From Cymbomonas tetramitiformis (Eukaryota > Chlorophyta > Pyramimonadophyceae > Pyramimonadales > Pyramimonadaceae), in assembly GCA_001247695.2 (NCBI GenBank), contig LGRX02027693.1, positions 1 through 27,208 on the forward strand: a stretch of DNA of 27,208 nt, read 5' to 3'. Positions 27,156-27,208 of the stretch are shown here, piece after piece (the stretch's first letter is position 1; each line of letters starts with the position of its first letter). Under the pieces are notes generated by a model. The model did no database searches, was not told the origin of the DNA, and saw only the letters and a list, made by a program, of their open reading frames with translations. Position numbers and translations under genes: made by a program.

Positions 27156-27208
27156 GGGTGGAGGAGGCTACGGAGGCGGAGGACCTGGAGGTGGACCTGG
27201 TGGGGGAG
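27156..27208 (+). other. Start of a Gly-rich coding stretch at window edge
   Basis: In one frame the last 53 bases read as Gly with a few Tyr and Pro (GGGGYGGGGPGGG). This resembles a Gly-rich tail or RGG-like low-complexity region. It is cut by the window end. Confidence 0.4.

Overview
This is a eukaryotic nuclear window, dominated by transposable elements, with at least one ordinary host gene and one very unusual large open frame. The evidence for eukaryotic origin is nested LTR retrotransposons, a hAT-type MITE, short GT-AG introns and a RING-finger protein. Species cannot be read from the sequence. The mixture (chromovirus-type Ty3/Gypsy, a DUF4246-like oxygenase, short introns) would suit an alga, a fungus or another non-animal lineage; this is a low-confidence impression.

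Region 1 (1-12385) is a nest of two related Ty3/Gypsy chromoviruses in opposite orientation. A younger minus-strand element has its 5' LTR at about 5564-6178, a long AT-rich leader, an intact gag (965-2350) and an in-frame pol that runs off the left edge. Its outer LTR end abuts gag codons of an older plus-strand element, so the minus copy appears to have inserted into the plus copy's gag. The plus copy continues with truncated gag, protease, RT, RNase H, integrase and chromodomain to a 3' LTR at about 11884-12385. It is broken by a 278-bp hAT-like MITE with an 8-bp target duplication inside RT, by two single-base frameshifts and by a 77-nt intron-like stretch in integrase. A further solo LTR may sit in its 3' untranslated region. 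Both copies keep a GGGAAAC -1 frameshift heptamer followed by a small hairpin, placed so as to make Gag-Pol.

Region 2 (12386-15127) holds a GC-rich host gene encoding an N-terminal RING finger joined to a DUF4246-like Fe(II)/2-oxoglutarate oxygenase domain. The colinear frame stops at 14811. Two short homologous introns can instead be placed; splicing them gives a 528-residue protein with a Thr/Gly/Arg/Pro repeat tail ending in CSIM, a classic farnesylation (CaaX) box.

Region 3 (15128-21546) has a gene-poor stretch, a tandem array of 173-174 bp units, and a minus-strand DDE-like transposase gene broken into several frames.

Region 4 (21547-27208) carries, head to head with that transposase, a plus-strand frame open for 3.6 kb and a second frame of about 2 kb with a Gln/Pro-rich linker. 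The first frame holds two stop-free arrays rich in Cys and His (2 units of 107 codons, then 9 units of almost exactly 51 codons). Each array lies in a segment bounded by splice-like, phase-1, multiple-of-three junctions and flanked by GC-richer, ordinary-looking coding sequence. I recognise no family for it. It is the strongest candidate for something undescribed in the window.
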